Positions 1 to 6,913 of a stretch of DNA of 22,840 nt are shown one piece after another (the first letter of the stretch is position 1; each line of letters opens with the position of its first letter). Below the pieces are notes generated by a model. The model was given only the letters and a program-made list of their open reading frames with translations. It was not told the origin of the DNA and did not search any database. The position numbers and the translations under genes were made by a program. The stretch covers positions 1 through 22,840 of the forward strand of contig DVKN01000235.1 in assembly GCA_018716005.1 (NCBI GenBank). Reading direction: 5' to 3'. This stretch comes from Candidatus Scatomorpha stercoravium (GTDB taxonomy: Bacteria; Bacillota; Clostridia; Oscillospirales; Oscillospiraceae).

Positions 1-236
1 TAGTCCAGCGCGAGTATGCCGCCGAGCGAGAGGCCGCAGAGATGGAGCGGGCCCTCGAGCCCGGCGCAGTAATTCGCGAACGCGCCGCGCAGGTTCTCGA
101 AGCTCGCCTCCCGCCCGCCGAGGATGCCGGAGAGCCCCGGGCGGAGCGTCTCCCAGTCCGAGGGCAGGAGCGAGGCTGTGTTTTCCCAGCTCTCGGGGCC
201 GTGGCCGGAGCCGTGGAGCAGGATTATCTTCTCCAT
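1..236 (-). CDS. Alpha/beta hydrolase, N-terminal part (C-terminus outside window)
   Basis: The reading frame starts at ATG 236 and runs out of the window after 78 codons. The N-terminus reads MEKIILLHGSGHGPESW, the strand-HG (oxyanion region) start of alpha/beta hydrolases. Around residue 70 there is GLSLGG, the nucleophile elbow, with Ser70 as likely catalytic serine. The Asp and His of the triad would lie outside the window, so substrate and exact class (esterase, lipase, peptidase) cannot be told. It lies 9 bp after the stop of the M24 aminopeptidase gene and in the same frame, so it is probably the next gene of the same operon, translated by coupling because no strong SD sequence is visible. 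Family call is firm; function is open. Confidence 0.85.
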   Translation of the reverse strand, partial: MEKIILLHGSGHGPESWENTASLLPSDWETLRPGLSGILGGREASFENLRGAFANYCAGLEGPLHLCGLSLGGILALD

Positions 237-245
237 AGGCGCGTT

Positions 246-1313
246 TTAGAGTATTATCAGCTCCTTCGGAGCCCTCGTGATATTCTCGTTCCCGCCGCCG
301 CTGAGGTAGATGACGTCCTCTATCCGCACGCCGAATTTGCCGGGGATGTATATGCCGGGCTCGGCGGAGATAAGCGCGCCCTCGCCGAGGGGCTTATCAT
401 TGCGCGGGTTGGCGTTGGGGCTCTCGTGGACGTCGAGGCCGACGCCGTGGCCGAAGCCGTGGCCGAAATACTCGCCGTAGCCGGCGTCGGCTATCACCTT
501 AGCGCCGGCGGCGTGCACCTCCGCGCCGGTGGCGGAGGGCTTCGCGGCGGCTATGCCGGCCAGCTGCGCGCGCAGGACGGTGTCGTAGACGTTCCGCATT
601 TCGTCGGTGGCGGAGCCGACGGCGACGGTGCGCGTCATGTCGGAGCAGTAGCCGTGATAGACGCAGCCGAAGTCCATGGTGACGAAGTCGCCGGCTTTTA
701 TGACGCCCTCGCCGGGGACGCCGTGGGGCATGCTCGTGTGCGCGCCGGTGATGGCGATGGGGTCGAAGCTGTTGCGCTCCGAGCCGCGGCGCATCATCTG
801 GTACGTGAGCTCGGCGGCGAGCTCGCGCTCCGTAAGGCCCGGCTTAATCATGGGCAGCACAGCCTCGAGCGCGGCCTCGGCTATGCGCTGGGCATGGATG
901 AGCGTCTCGAGCTCGGCGCGGGTCTTGCGCGCGCGCAGGCCGCTTATTACGGCGTCCGCGCCTATGAGCCCGCGGCCTATGGCGCGCTCGAGATTGAGCC
1001 AGGCGAGGTGGCTGAGCTTCGTCTCCTCCGCGCCGATGTCGCCCTCAATCCCCGCGCAGAGGCGGGCCAGGGTCTGCATCATGGGCTGCGCGTTGGAGTT
1101 GAGCAGGATTTCCACGCCGCTGTAGCAGCTGCGCGCGGCGTCCTCGGTGTAGCGCGAGTCGGTTATGAGCCAGGCGCGCTCCGGCGTGATGAGCGCGGCG
1201 GAATCGGTGGGCATGAAGCCGCAGGCGTAATAGATGTTCTTGTCGTCCATGAGCAGCAGCGCGCCGAGCTTCGCACGCGCGACGGCCTCACGGACCCTGT
1301 CGAGCTGAGTCAT
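246..1313 (-). CDS. M24 family Xaa-Pro aminopeptidase / dipeptidase
   Basis: A 355-residue metallopeptidase expected to remove N-terminal residues preceding proline in the cytoplasm. Residues 1-125 form the N-terminal creatinase-like domain and about 135-355 the pita-bread catalytic domain. The five metal ligands are visible: Asp214 (VTMDFG), Asp225 (CSDMTRT), His289 (GHGVGL), Glu318 (ISAEPGIY) and Glu332 (VRIEDV); His197 in MPHG is also typical. The length matches the short PepQ/YpdF/YqhT-like group. An SD sequence GGAGG sits 7 bases before ATG 1313. It follows the GerM-type lipoprotein gene by 34 bp on the same strand. The exact choice between aminopeptidase P and prolidase cannot be made from sequence. 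Confidence 0.95.
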   Translation of the reverse strand: MTQLDRVREAVARAKLGALLLMDDKNIYYACGFMPTDSAALITPERAWLITDSRYTEDAARSCYSGVEILLNSNAQPMMQTLARLCAGIEGDIGAEETKLSHLAWLNLERAIGRGLIGADAVISGLRARKTRAELETLIHAQRIAEAALEAVLPMIKPGLTERELAAELTYQMMRRGSERNSFDPIAITGAHTSMPHGVPGEGVIKAGDFVTMDFGCVYHGYCSDMTRTVAVGSATDEMRNVYDTVLRAQLAGIAAAKPSATGAEVHAAGAKVIADAGYGEYFGHGFGHGVGLDVHESPNANPRNDKPLGEGALISAEPGIYIPGKFGVRIEDVIYLSGGGNENITRAPKELIIL

Positions 1314-1347
1314 TTTTCTACCTCCGTATGTGAAAGTGATGCGTATG

Positions 1348-1812
1348 TCAATAGCCGGATGCGTCCGCCGCGGCGAAGTCCCCGGCGCGCATGGGCGCGG
1401 AGAGCATGACGTCGCCCGACCAGATGCTGACGGATTCGACGCCCTCTATCGCGGTGAAGGTGAGCACGGCGCAGCAGTCGGCGACCGTGCGCTCCGCGCC
1501 GGTGAGCGCGGCGTATTCAGCCGGGACATAGAGCCGCAGCGAGGCGTTCGCGAGCTCCCAGCCTATGATTTCGACGCCGCCCGGGAAGGGATGGGCGAGC
1601 TCGGAGTCTATGCAGGGGCTGTTGAAGGCCCGGACGGCGGCCTCAATCTCCGAGAGGCCGGCGTCCGCCGGGGCCTCCTCGGCCTTCACGGCGCTGCCGC
1701 CGGTGAGATACGGCGTGCGCACGGCCCGCCAGACCGTGACCTCGCCCCCGGAAGCGCAGGCGGAGAGGGCGAGCATAATGAGCGCCAGAGCGGCGCAGAG
1801 CAGCTTTTTCAC
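1348..1812 (-). CDS. GerM-type (GerMN domain) lipoprotein
   Basis: A 154-residue predicted lipoprotein. It starts with GTG at 1812, whose GTGA overlaps the stop of the kinase gene; a GGAGG lies 9 bases upstream (GGAGGCTGATGGGACGTG), so it is translationally coupled to the kinase. The signal peptide is lysine-rich then hydrophobic and ends in the lipobox LSAC, with Cys19 as the lipidation site. The rest resembles one GerMN domain: an opening VTVWR strand, then GVEIIGWEL, a tyrosine/threonine stretch (YAALTGAERTVADCC), VLTF and GVESVSIW. GerMN domains occur in spore germination protein GerM and in actinobacterial LpqB. Position after a response regulator and kinase suggests an extracytoplasmic accessory protein of that two-component system (inference). 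The domain call rests on pattern memory, not a profile search. Confidence 0.75.
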   Translation of the reverse strand: MKKLLCAALALIMLALSACASGGEVTVWRAVRTPYLTGGSAVKAEEAPADAGLSEIEAAVRAFNSPCIDSELAHPFPGGVEIIGWELANASLRLYVPAEYAALTGAERTVADCCAVLTFTAIEGVESVSIWSGDVMLSAPMRAGDFAAADASGY

Positions 1813-3245
1813 GTCCCATCAGCCTCCTTCCGCGCGGGGAACACGACCGTGAAGCGGGTGCCCCCGCCCTCGCGCGCGCCGACGGATATGTCCCCGCCCA
1901 GGGCGGCGACGGCGTCGTGGACTATCGAGAGGCCGAGGCCGCTGCCGCCGCGCTCGCGCGAGCGGGCCTTGTCCACGCGGTAGAAGCGCGAGAAGATGTT
2001 CGGGAGATCCTTCTCCGGTATGCCTATGCCCGTGTCCTCGACCGTGAGCGCGACCTTATCGCCCTCGCGGCGCACGGAGACGAGCACGTCGCCGCCGCGC
2101 ACGTTGTATTTTACCGCGTTCTCCGCGAGGTTGAAGATAATCTGGTAGACGTCCTCCTCCGGCGCGCTGACGACGCAGCCGTCATCGGCCTCGCAGCGGA
2201 GCGTGACGCCGGTCTTGTCCGCGAGCGGCGCGAGCAGGCGCAGCGTGCCGGCGGCCTGCTCGCCCACGTCGACGGCGACGCACTCGCCCCTCGCGCCGTC
2301 GTCGCGGCGGGAGAGGTTCAGGAGCTTGTCCGTCGTGCGCTGGAGCCTTTCGGCCTCGCTGGATATGTCCTGCACGAACTCGCGCACCGTGCCGGGGTCT
2401 ATGTCCTCCGTCTCCGTGATGGAGTCGGCCAGCAGGCGTATCGCGGCGAGCGGCGTCTTGAGCTCGTGCGAGGCGTCGGATACGAAGCGGCGGCGCTGCT
2501 CCTCGGTTTTCTCGAGCGTCTCGGTCATGGAGTTGAAGTCCCGCGAGAGCTCCGTGAGCTCGTCGCTGCCCTCGGGCGTTATCCTGTGCGCGTAGTCGCC
2601 CTCGCGCACCGTGCGCACCGCGTCGCCCAGGCGCTTTATGCGCTCGGTGAAGCGGCGGGTGAAGATAAATGTGACGGCGCAGGCGAGCGCGAAGACGATG
2701 AGCGACATCCCGCTCATGCGGTCGCGGAAGGCGAGGATTATCTCCGCCTGCTCCGTGTCGAGCTCGCAGAGGTACACCGCGCCCACGACGGCCCCGTCCC
2801 TCGTCACGGGCAGGGCGGCGTGGGAGACGAAGGCGTCGCCGGAATAGGCCGAGAAGAACACCCGCTCCCCGCCCAGCGCGCGGATTATCTCCGCGAAGAG
2901 GGCGTAGCGCCCCTCGGCGGAGGGGCTGGCCGTATCGTAGATTATCCTCGCCGCGGCGTCGGTGACGACCACGCGCTCGAAGCCGCTGAGGCCGAGGAGC
3001 TCCACGACCTGGCCCGCGCCGTCGCCGCTGAGGGTGTCGAGCCCGGCGAGCGAGGCGGCGACGACGCCGGCCTGCTCCAGGAGCGAGCTCTCCTTCTCCG
3101 AGAAGACTATGTCCCTCGAGGCCGCGATGGGATAGGTGTTGAGCAGGATTAGGAGCGCCGTTATGAGCGCGAAGAAGGCCAGCGCGAGCTTGAACTGCAC
3201 GCTCTGCGTCAGCTTCCGGCGCACTTTTTCGCCCGGGCCCCTCAC
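1809..3245 (-). CDS. Sensor histidine kinase, HAMP-type, PhoR/WalK-like
   Basis: A 478-residue membrane kinase if GTG 3245 is the start. That GTG overlaps the stop of the response regulator gene (GTGA). GTG 3224, 21 bases downstream, is an equally possible start and neither has a convincing SD; a further in-frame GTG at 3272 would overlap the regulator by 31 bp and is less likely. Order: transmembrane helix near the N-terminus (LALAFFALITALLILL), extracytoplasmic sensor of about 130 residues, second helix (SLIVFALACAVTFIF), HAMP linker, HisKA domain with His260 in SHELKTPLAA, and an ATPase domain with N box (NAVKYN), DTGIGIP and GSGLGLSI. It should phosphorylate the regulator encoded just upstream. 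The signal is unknown. Confidence 0.93.
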   Translation of the reverse strand: MRGPGEKVRRKLTQSVQFKLALAFFALITALLILLNTYPIAASRDIVFSEKESSLLEQAGVVAASLAGLDTLSGDGAGQVVELLGLSGFERVVVTDAAARIIYDTASPSAEGRYALFAEIIRALGGERVFFSAYSGDAFVSHAALPVTRDGAVVGAVYLCELDTEQAEIILAFRDRMSGMSLIVFALACAVTFIFTRRFTERIKRLGDAVRTVREGDYAHRITPEGSDELTELSRDFNSMTETLEKTEEQRRRFVSDASHELKTPLAAIRLLADSITETEDIDPGTVREFVQDISSEAERLQRTTDKLLNLSRRDDGARGECVAVDVGEQAAGTLRLLAPLADKTGVTLRCEADDGCVVSAPEEDVYQIIFNLAENAVKYNVRGGDVLVSVRREGDKVALTVEDTGIGIPEKDLPNIFSRFYRVDKARSRERGGSGLGLSIVHDAVAALGGDISVGAREGGGTRFTVVFPARKEADGT

Positions 3246-3931
3246 TCGGCGAGATAGTAGCCGACGCCCCACTTGGTGATGATGAGCCTGGGCGCGGCGG
3301 GGTCGTCCTCGAGCTTCTCACGCAGGCGGCGGATGTGCACGTCGACCGTGCGCGCGTCGCCCTGGTAGTCGAAGCCCCAGACGAGGTCGAGGAGGCTGTC
3401 GCGGCTGAATACGCGCCCCGGCGAGCGCCAGAAGAGCTCCGCGAGGTCGAATTCGCGCGCCGTGAGGTCGACGGCGGCGCCGTGCTTGCGCGCAGAGCGC
3501 TTCTCCGTGTCGAGCGTGACGCCGCCGTGCTCGAGGATGTGCGCGCTCTGCGAGCCCGGCTGCGAAGCGGTTATGCCCGCCCGGCGCAGCAGCGCGCGGA
3601 TGCGGGCCTTGAGCTCGAGGATGTTGAAGGGCTTCGTGATATAGTCGTCCGCGCCGGACTCGAAGCCCAGGAGCTTGTCCGCGTCCTCGCTGCGCGCGGT
3701 GAGCATGATTATGGGCACGGTCGAGCTCTCGCGTATGCGCTGGCAGGCCTCCAGCCCGTCGAGGCCCGGCATCATGAGGTCGAGGATAATGAGGTCGTAG
3801 CCGCCCTGCGCGGCCATCTGCACGGCGGTGAGGCCGTCGTAGCAGGCCTCGACCGTGTAGCCCTCGTTCTCGAGGTTGAACTTTATGCCCTTCACGAGCA
3901 GCTTTTCGTCGTCAACTACCAGTATCTTCAT
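3242..3931 (-). CDS. OmpR/PhoB-family response regulator
   Basis: A 229-residue regulator with a receiver domain (about 1-120) and a winged-helix DNA-binding domain (about 130-229). The receiver is complete: acidic pair in VVDDEK, phosphoacceptor Asp51 in LDLMMPGLDG, Thr in IIMLTA and Lys in YITKPF. The C-terminal domain shows LTAREFDL, SRDSLLDLVWG, the recognition-helix region ARTVDVHIRRLREKLE and the wing GVGYYL. The start ATG 3931 overlaps the end of the comEA-like gene by 20 bp, and its stop overlaps the kinase start, so the three genes are tightly linked. It is distinct from the second OmpR-type regulator at 14463. Confidence 0.95.
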   Translation of the reverse strand: MKILVVDDEKLLVKGIKFNLENEGYTVEACYDGLTAVQMAAQGGYDLIILDLMMPGLDGLEACQRIRESSTVPIIMLTARSEDADKLLGFESGADDYITKPFNILELKARIRALLRRAGITASQPGSQSAHILEHGGVTLDTEKRSARKHGAAVDLTAREFDLAELFWRSPGRVFSRDSLLDLVWGFDYQGDARTVDVHIRRLREKLEDDPAAPRLIITKWGVGYYLAE

Positions 3932-4316
3932 AGCTGTCCTCCACGCAGACGTAGTCGATGATGCCGTCGAGCACCGAGACGGGTATGGATTCTATCGCGT
4001 ACAGCTCCCACACGCTCCGGAAGCCGCCGTATTCCTCGCGGTAGGCGGCGATGTCCGCCGCGCGCACGGGGCCTATGCCGGGCAGGAGCTCCAGCGCCTC
4101 GACGCCGGCGGAGTTGAGGTCGATGAGCCCGCTCGAGGCGAGATACTCCGGCCTCGCGGCCGATGAGCCCGTCTCCGCCGTCACGCCGGGGGCGGGGGAC
4201 GGGCGCAGGAGCAGCGCCGCCGCGGTCAGGGCCGCGAGCGCGAGTATGAGCGCCTCCGCGCGCGAAACCGTGAGGAAATCGCGCACCAGGCGCAGCCTGT
4301 GTCCGAAGGTCATCAT
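3912..4316 (-). CDS. ComEA-like helix-hairpin-helix membrane protein
   Basis: A 134-residue protein with one N-terminal transmembrane segment (AEALILALAALTAAALLL), a short spacer rich in Ser/Ala, and a C-terminal double helix-hairpin-helix of the ComEA type (about residues 60-130): IDLNSAGVEALELLPGIG, then AADIAAYREEYGGF and ELYAIESIPVSVLDGI. In ComEA this domain binds double-stranded DNA outside the membrane during uptake. No comEC or comEB lies next to it here, so a competence role is not shown by context. GGAGGGG lies 8 bases before ATG 4316. It is the first gene of the operon that continues with the regulator and kinase, an unusual partner. Confidence 0.85.
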   Translation of the reverse strand: MMTFGHRLRLVRDFLTVSRAEALILALAALTAAALLLRPSPAPGVTAETGSSAARPEYLASSGLIDLNSAGVEALELLPGIGPVRAADIAAYREEYGGFRSVWELYAIESIPVSVLDGIIDYVCVEDSYEDTGS

Positions 4317-4360
4317 GCCGCCGCCCCTCCTTCCCGGCGCGGCGAGGAAAGGGTTGGGGC

Positions 4361-4389
4361 TTGCTTTTCCCGGCCGCGGAATGTATAAT
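4361..4389 (+). promoter_or_regulatory. Sigma-A-type promoter of the carboxypeptidase gene
   Basis: TTGCTT (4361-4366), a 17-bp spacer and a perfect TATAAT (4384-4389). Transcription should begin near 4396, leaving a leader of about 80 bases before the start codon. The region also lies between divergent genes; no equally clear promoter was found for the leftward comEA-like operon. Confidence 0.75.
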
Positions 4390-4478
4390 TAGTTTTGTAT
4401 GTACTTTTATTCGACGGGTTTCGAGCCCGGCTGTTCCCGGCTGTACTACTATGATACCACAACTGAGCGGAGATGGAT

Positions 4479-6179
4479 ATGAAAAAAATTAAGCTCATAC
4501 CTATAATATTGCTGTCCGCGCTCATCCTGTCCGCCCTCACGCCCGCCCTGGCCGACGCCTCGGACGAACCGGCCGCGCCGGAGCTCCTGAGCGGGGCCGC
4601 CGTTATCGCCGAGGCCGGCAGCGGCCGCGTCCTCTATGAGCTGGGCGGCTCGGAGCGGCGTTATCCCGCCTCCATCACGAAGGAGATGACCGTGCTGCTG
4701 GCCGTCGAGGCCATAGAGCGCGGCGAGGCCTCCCTCGGCGACGCCGTCACGGCGGGGCCCGAGACGCTCGAGGGCATGAGCCCCGACGGCTCCACGGAGG
4801 AGGTGAAGGAGGGCGAGACGATGAGCCTCGGCGACCTACTGTACTGCGCCATGCTCAGCTCCGCCAACGAGGTCTGCAACGTCATCGCCGTCCACATCTC
4901 CGGCTCGATTGAGAGCTTCGTCGCGGAGATGAACGAGCGCGCCGCCGCCATCGGCTGCGAGGACACGCACTTCGCGAATACCCACGGCCTCCACGACGAG
5001 GACCACTACTCCACGGCCTACGACCTCATGCTGATAACGCGCGAGTGCATGACCCACGAGCTCTTCCTCGAGATAGCCTCCACCACGCGCTACACCGTGC
5101 CGGCCACGAACATGAGCGGGGAGCGCTCGCTCTCGAACACAAACGGCCTCATCAACCCCGAGACGCGCGCCTATCCCGGCTACTTCTACGAGTACGCCCG
5201 CGCGGGCAAGACCGGGCACACCAACGAGGCCGGTTTCTGCCTCGCCTCCATGGCCGAGCGCGAGGGCGTCGAGCTCGTCTGCGTCGTGCTGGGCGGCCGC
5301 GCTGAGGCCAATTCCGACGGCTCCACCGCCTATACGAACTTCTCCGACAGCCGCACGCTCTACAACTGGGTCTTCAGCAACTTCAGCATGCAGGAGGTCC
5401 TGAGCACGACCGAGATTGTCACCGGTGTCACCGTGAACCTCGCCGAGGACGGCGGCCAGGCCATGCTCCGCCCGCAGGCGGCCATCGAGGCCCTGCTGCC
5501 CAACGTCGGCTTCGACGCCGACGAGCTAGAGCGCAGCGTCGTCATCTTCAGCGAGCGCGACGGCGAGACGCTCACGGCCCCCATCGCCTCCGGCACCGTG
5601 CTGGGCGAGATAACCGTCAGCCTTGACGGCGCGGCGCTCGGCACGAGCAGCCTCGTCACGAGCGGCACCGTGAACCTCGCGCGCACGGAGTTCATGAAGA
5701 TGGAGATAGCCGGCTTCTTCGGCAACCTGTGGGTGCAGCTGATTGTCGCCGCGCTCATAGCGGCCGCGGCGCTCTACATATACAGCGTCGTGCGCTACCG
5801 CAAGCTGCACAAGCGTCATCTCCGCTCGCTCGCCGAGGCCCGCGAGCGCGCCGCCGAGGCCGCGCCCGCCGCGCACGGCCCGGCCGCGTCTACCGCCGCG
5901 CCCCCGGCCGCGAAGGCCCCGGCCGAGGAGCCCACGACCGTGCTGCGTACAACCGGCAGTGGCCGCAGCGTGCGCCATCCGGCGGAGGACGAGAAGACCA
6001 CCGTCCTCAGCGGCGTCGGACGCCGGAGCGCCGCCCCCGACGGCGCGGAGCGCCCCGCGCAGCCGAAGGTCTCGCAGCGCCCCGTCCCGCCCACGGGCGA
6101 CAAGGCCAGGCGCGACTACTTCGAGGAGTTCTTCCGCTCGAAGGGCGGACAGAACGGGGAAAACAAGGACAATAAATAA
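4479..6179 (+). CDS. D-alanyl-D-alanine carboxypeptidase (S11, PBP5-like) with long cytoplasmic tail
   Basis: A 566-residue penicillin-binding protein that trims the terminal D-Ala of peptidoglycan stem peptides outside the membrane. It has an N-terminal signal segment (IKLIPIILLSALILSAL), then the S11 catalytic motifs: Ser65-Ile-Thr-Lys68 (SxxK), Ser128-Ala-Asn130 (SxN) and Lys244-Thr-Gly (KTG). A PBP5-C-like region follows, then a transmembrane helix at about 417-440. The last 125 residues are predicted cytoplasmic, low in complexity (Ala, Pro, Glu), with two TTVL motifs at 486-489 and 507-510. Most S11 enzymes end in a short amphipathic anchor, so this tail is unusual. ATG 4479 is preferred over ATG 4473 because GCGGAG (4467-4472) is correctly spaced only from the former. 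Confidence 0.93.
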   Translation: MKKIKLIPIILLSALILSALTPALADASDEPAAPELLSGAAVIAEAGSGRVLYELGGSERRYPASITKEMTVLLAVEAIERGEASLGDAVTAGPETLEGMSPDGSTEEVKEGETMSLGDLLYCAMLSSANEVCNVIAVHISGSIESFVAEMNERAAAIGCEDTHFANTHGLHDEDHYSTAYDLMLITRECMTHELFLEIASTTRYTVPATNMSGERSLSNTNGLINPETRAYPGYFYEYARAGKTGHTNEAGFCLASMAEREGVELVCVVLGGRAEANSDGSTAYTNFSDSRTLYNWVFSNFSMQEVLSTTEIVTGVTVNLAEDGGQAMLRPQAAIEALLPNVGFDADELERSVVIFSERDGETLTAPIASGTVLGEITVSLDGAALGTSSLVTSGTVNLARTEFMKMEIAGFFGNLWVQLIVAALIAAAALYIYSVVRYRKLHKRHLRSLAEARERAAEAAPAAHGPAASTAAPPAAKAPAEEPTTVLRTTGSGRSVRHPAEDEKTTVLSGVGRRSAAPDGAERPAQPKVSQRPVPPTGDKARRDYFEEFFRSKGGQNGENKDNK

Positions 6180-6205
6180 TCGCTTCTCTGGAGGGAAAAA
6201 CTGAA

Positions 6206-6844
6206 ATGCAGCCGCTTATCGTGCTCCCGGGCGCGCTCCGCGTCGCCCTTGTAATAGCCGCCGTCGCAGTGGCGGTGCTGATTATCCACCTGCTCACCGG
6301 CAGCCAGAGGTTTGAAAAGCGCCCCGGCGCGCTCACCGTCATCTGCCTCGTCATACTCTGCCTCGGCTTCGCGGCCCTCTTCGCGCTCTCGCACGGCTCG
6401 CCCGACCCGCGCGAGATCGAGGGCTTCGAGCCCTTCGAGGCCTCCGACACCGGCTCCGCCGCCGCGCTCGTCTCCGACGCGCTCGGCATGGAATACTCCG
6501 ACGGCGAGAGCGCCGGGCGCGCCGAGGTCTGCGCCATGGAGCTCCGCTATGAGGGCGGCAAGTTCGTCTCGCTCACGCTCACCGCGCGCTTCACGGGCCT
6601 CAACCCGGACGAGAACGGCGAGACCGCCGTCTGGATGCGCGATATATCCGTCGACGCCGACGGCAGCGTCAGCCGCGGCGAGCGCGCCGCGGATAACGGC
6701 GCCGCCGGGGTGGACTCCGCAGAGCTCGTCTCCGCCCTCGAGGGGCTCGGAATCGGCTCCGGCACGCAGTCCGTCACGCTCAAAGAGAGCGGCGGCGAGT
6801 TCACGCTCGAGATAAATCCCGCCGCCTCGCCCGCGGAGGGCTGA
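6206..6844 (+). CDS. Unrecognised membrane protein with extracytoplasmic domain
   Basis: I do not recognise this 212-residue protein. It has two hydrophobic helices near the N-terminus (ALRVALVIAAVAVAVLII and ALTVICLVILCLGFAALFAL) joined by a short basic loop (GSQRFEKRPG), then an acidic soluble region of about 150 residues with beta-like alternation (KFVSLTLTARFTGL, SVTLKESGGEFTLEI). The helix pair suggests the soluble part lies outside the cell. GGAGGG lies 10 bases before ATG 6206. It starts 26 bp after the carboxypeptidase and is followed by a terminator, so it is likely co-transcribed with it and may act in the same envelope process (inference). Confidence 0.8.
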   Translation: MQPLIVLPGALRVALVIAAVAVAVLIIHLLTGSQRFEKRPGALTVICLVILCLGFAALFALSHGSPDPREIEGFEPFEASDTGSAAALVSDALGMEYSDGESAGRAEVCAMELRYEGGKFVSLTLTARFTGLNPDENGETAVWMRDISVDADGSVSRGERAADNGAAGVDSAELVSALEGLGIGSGTQSVTLKESGGEFTLEINPAASPAEG

Positions 6845-6866
6845 GCGGCCGCGCAATACGATAAAG

Positions 6867-6902
6867 AATACGCCGCCCGGAGCATATCCGGGCGGCGTAT
6901 TT
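6867..6902. terminator. Bidirectional intrinsic terminator between convergent genes
   Basis: A perfect 14-bp stem (AATACGCCGCCCGG at 6867-6880 pairing with 6888-6901) around a 7-base loop. It ends in TATTT on the plus strand and TATTC on the minus strand. It lies between the plus-strand membrane-protein gene (ends 6844) and spo0A (ends 6914) and can serve both. Confidence 0.85.
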
Positions 6903-6913
6903 GCGCTTTCGCG

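Noticed and set aside
42..1409. Long plus-strand open frames opposite the aminopeptidase and many other minus-strand genes
   Set aside because: They are composition-driven shadows (Ala, Gly, Arg, Val rich, no family motifs) that arise from GC-rich codon use on the true strand.
4410..4440. A tRNA T-arm-like stretch (CGGGTTTCGAGCCCG) between the divergent genes
   Set aside because: The base before TTCGA is T instead of the required G, no matching acceptor, D or anticodon arm can be drawn around it, and no attachment-site duplicate was seen.
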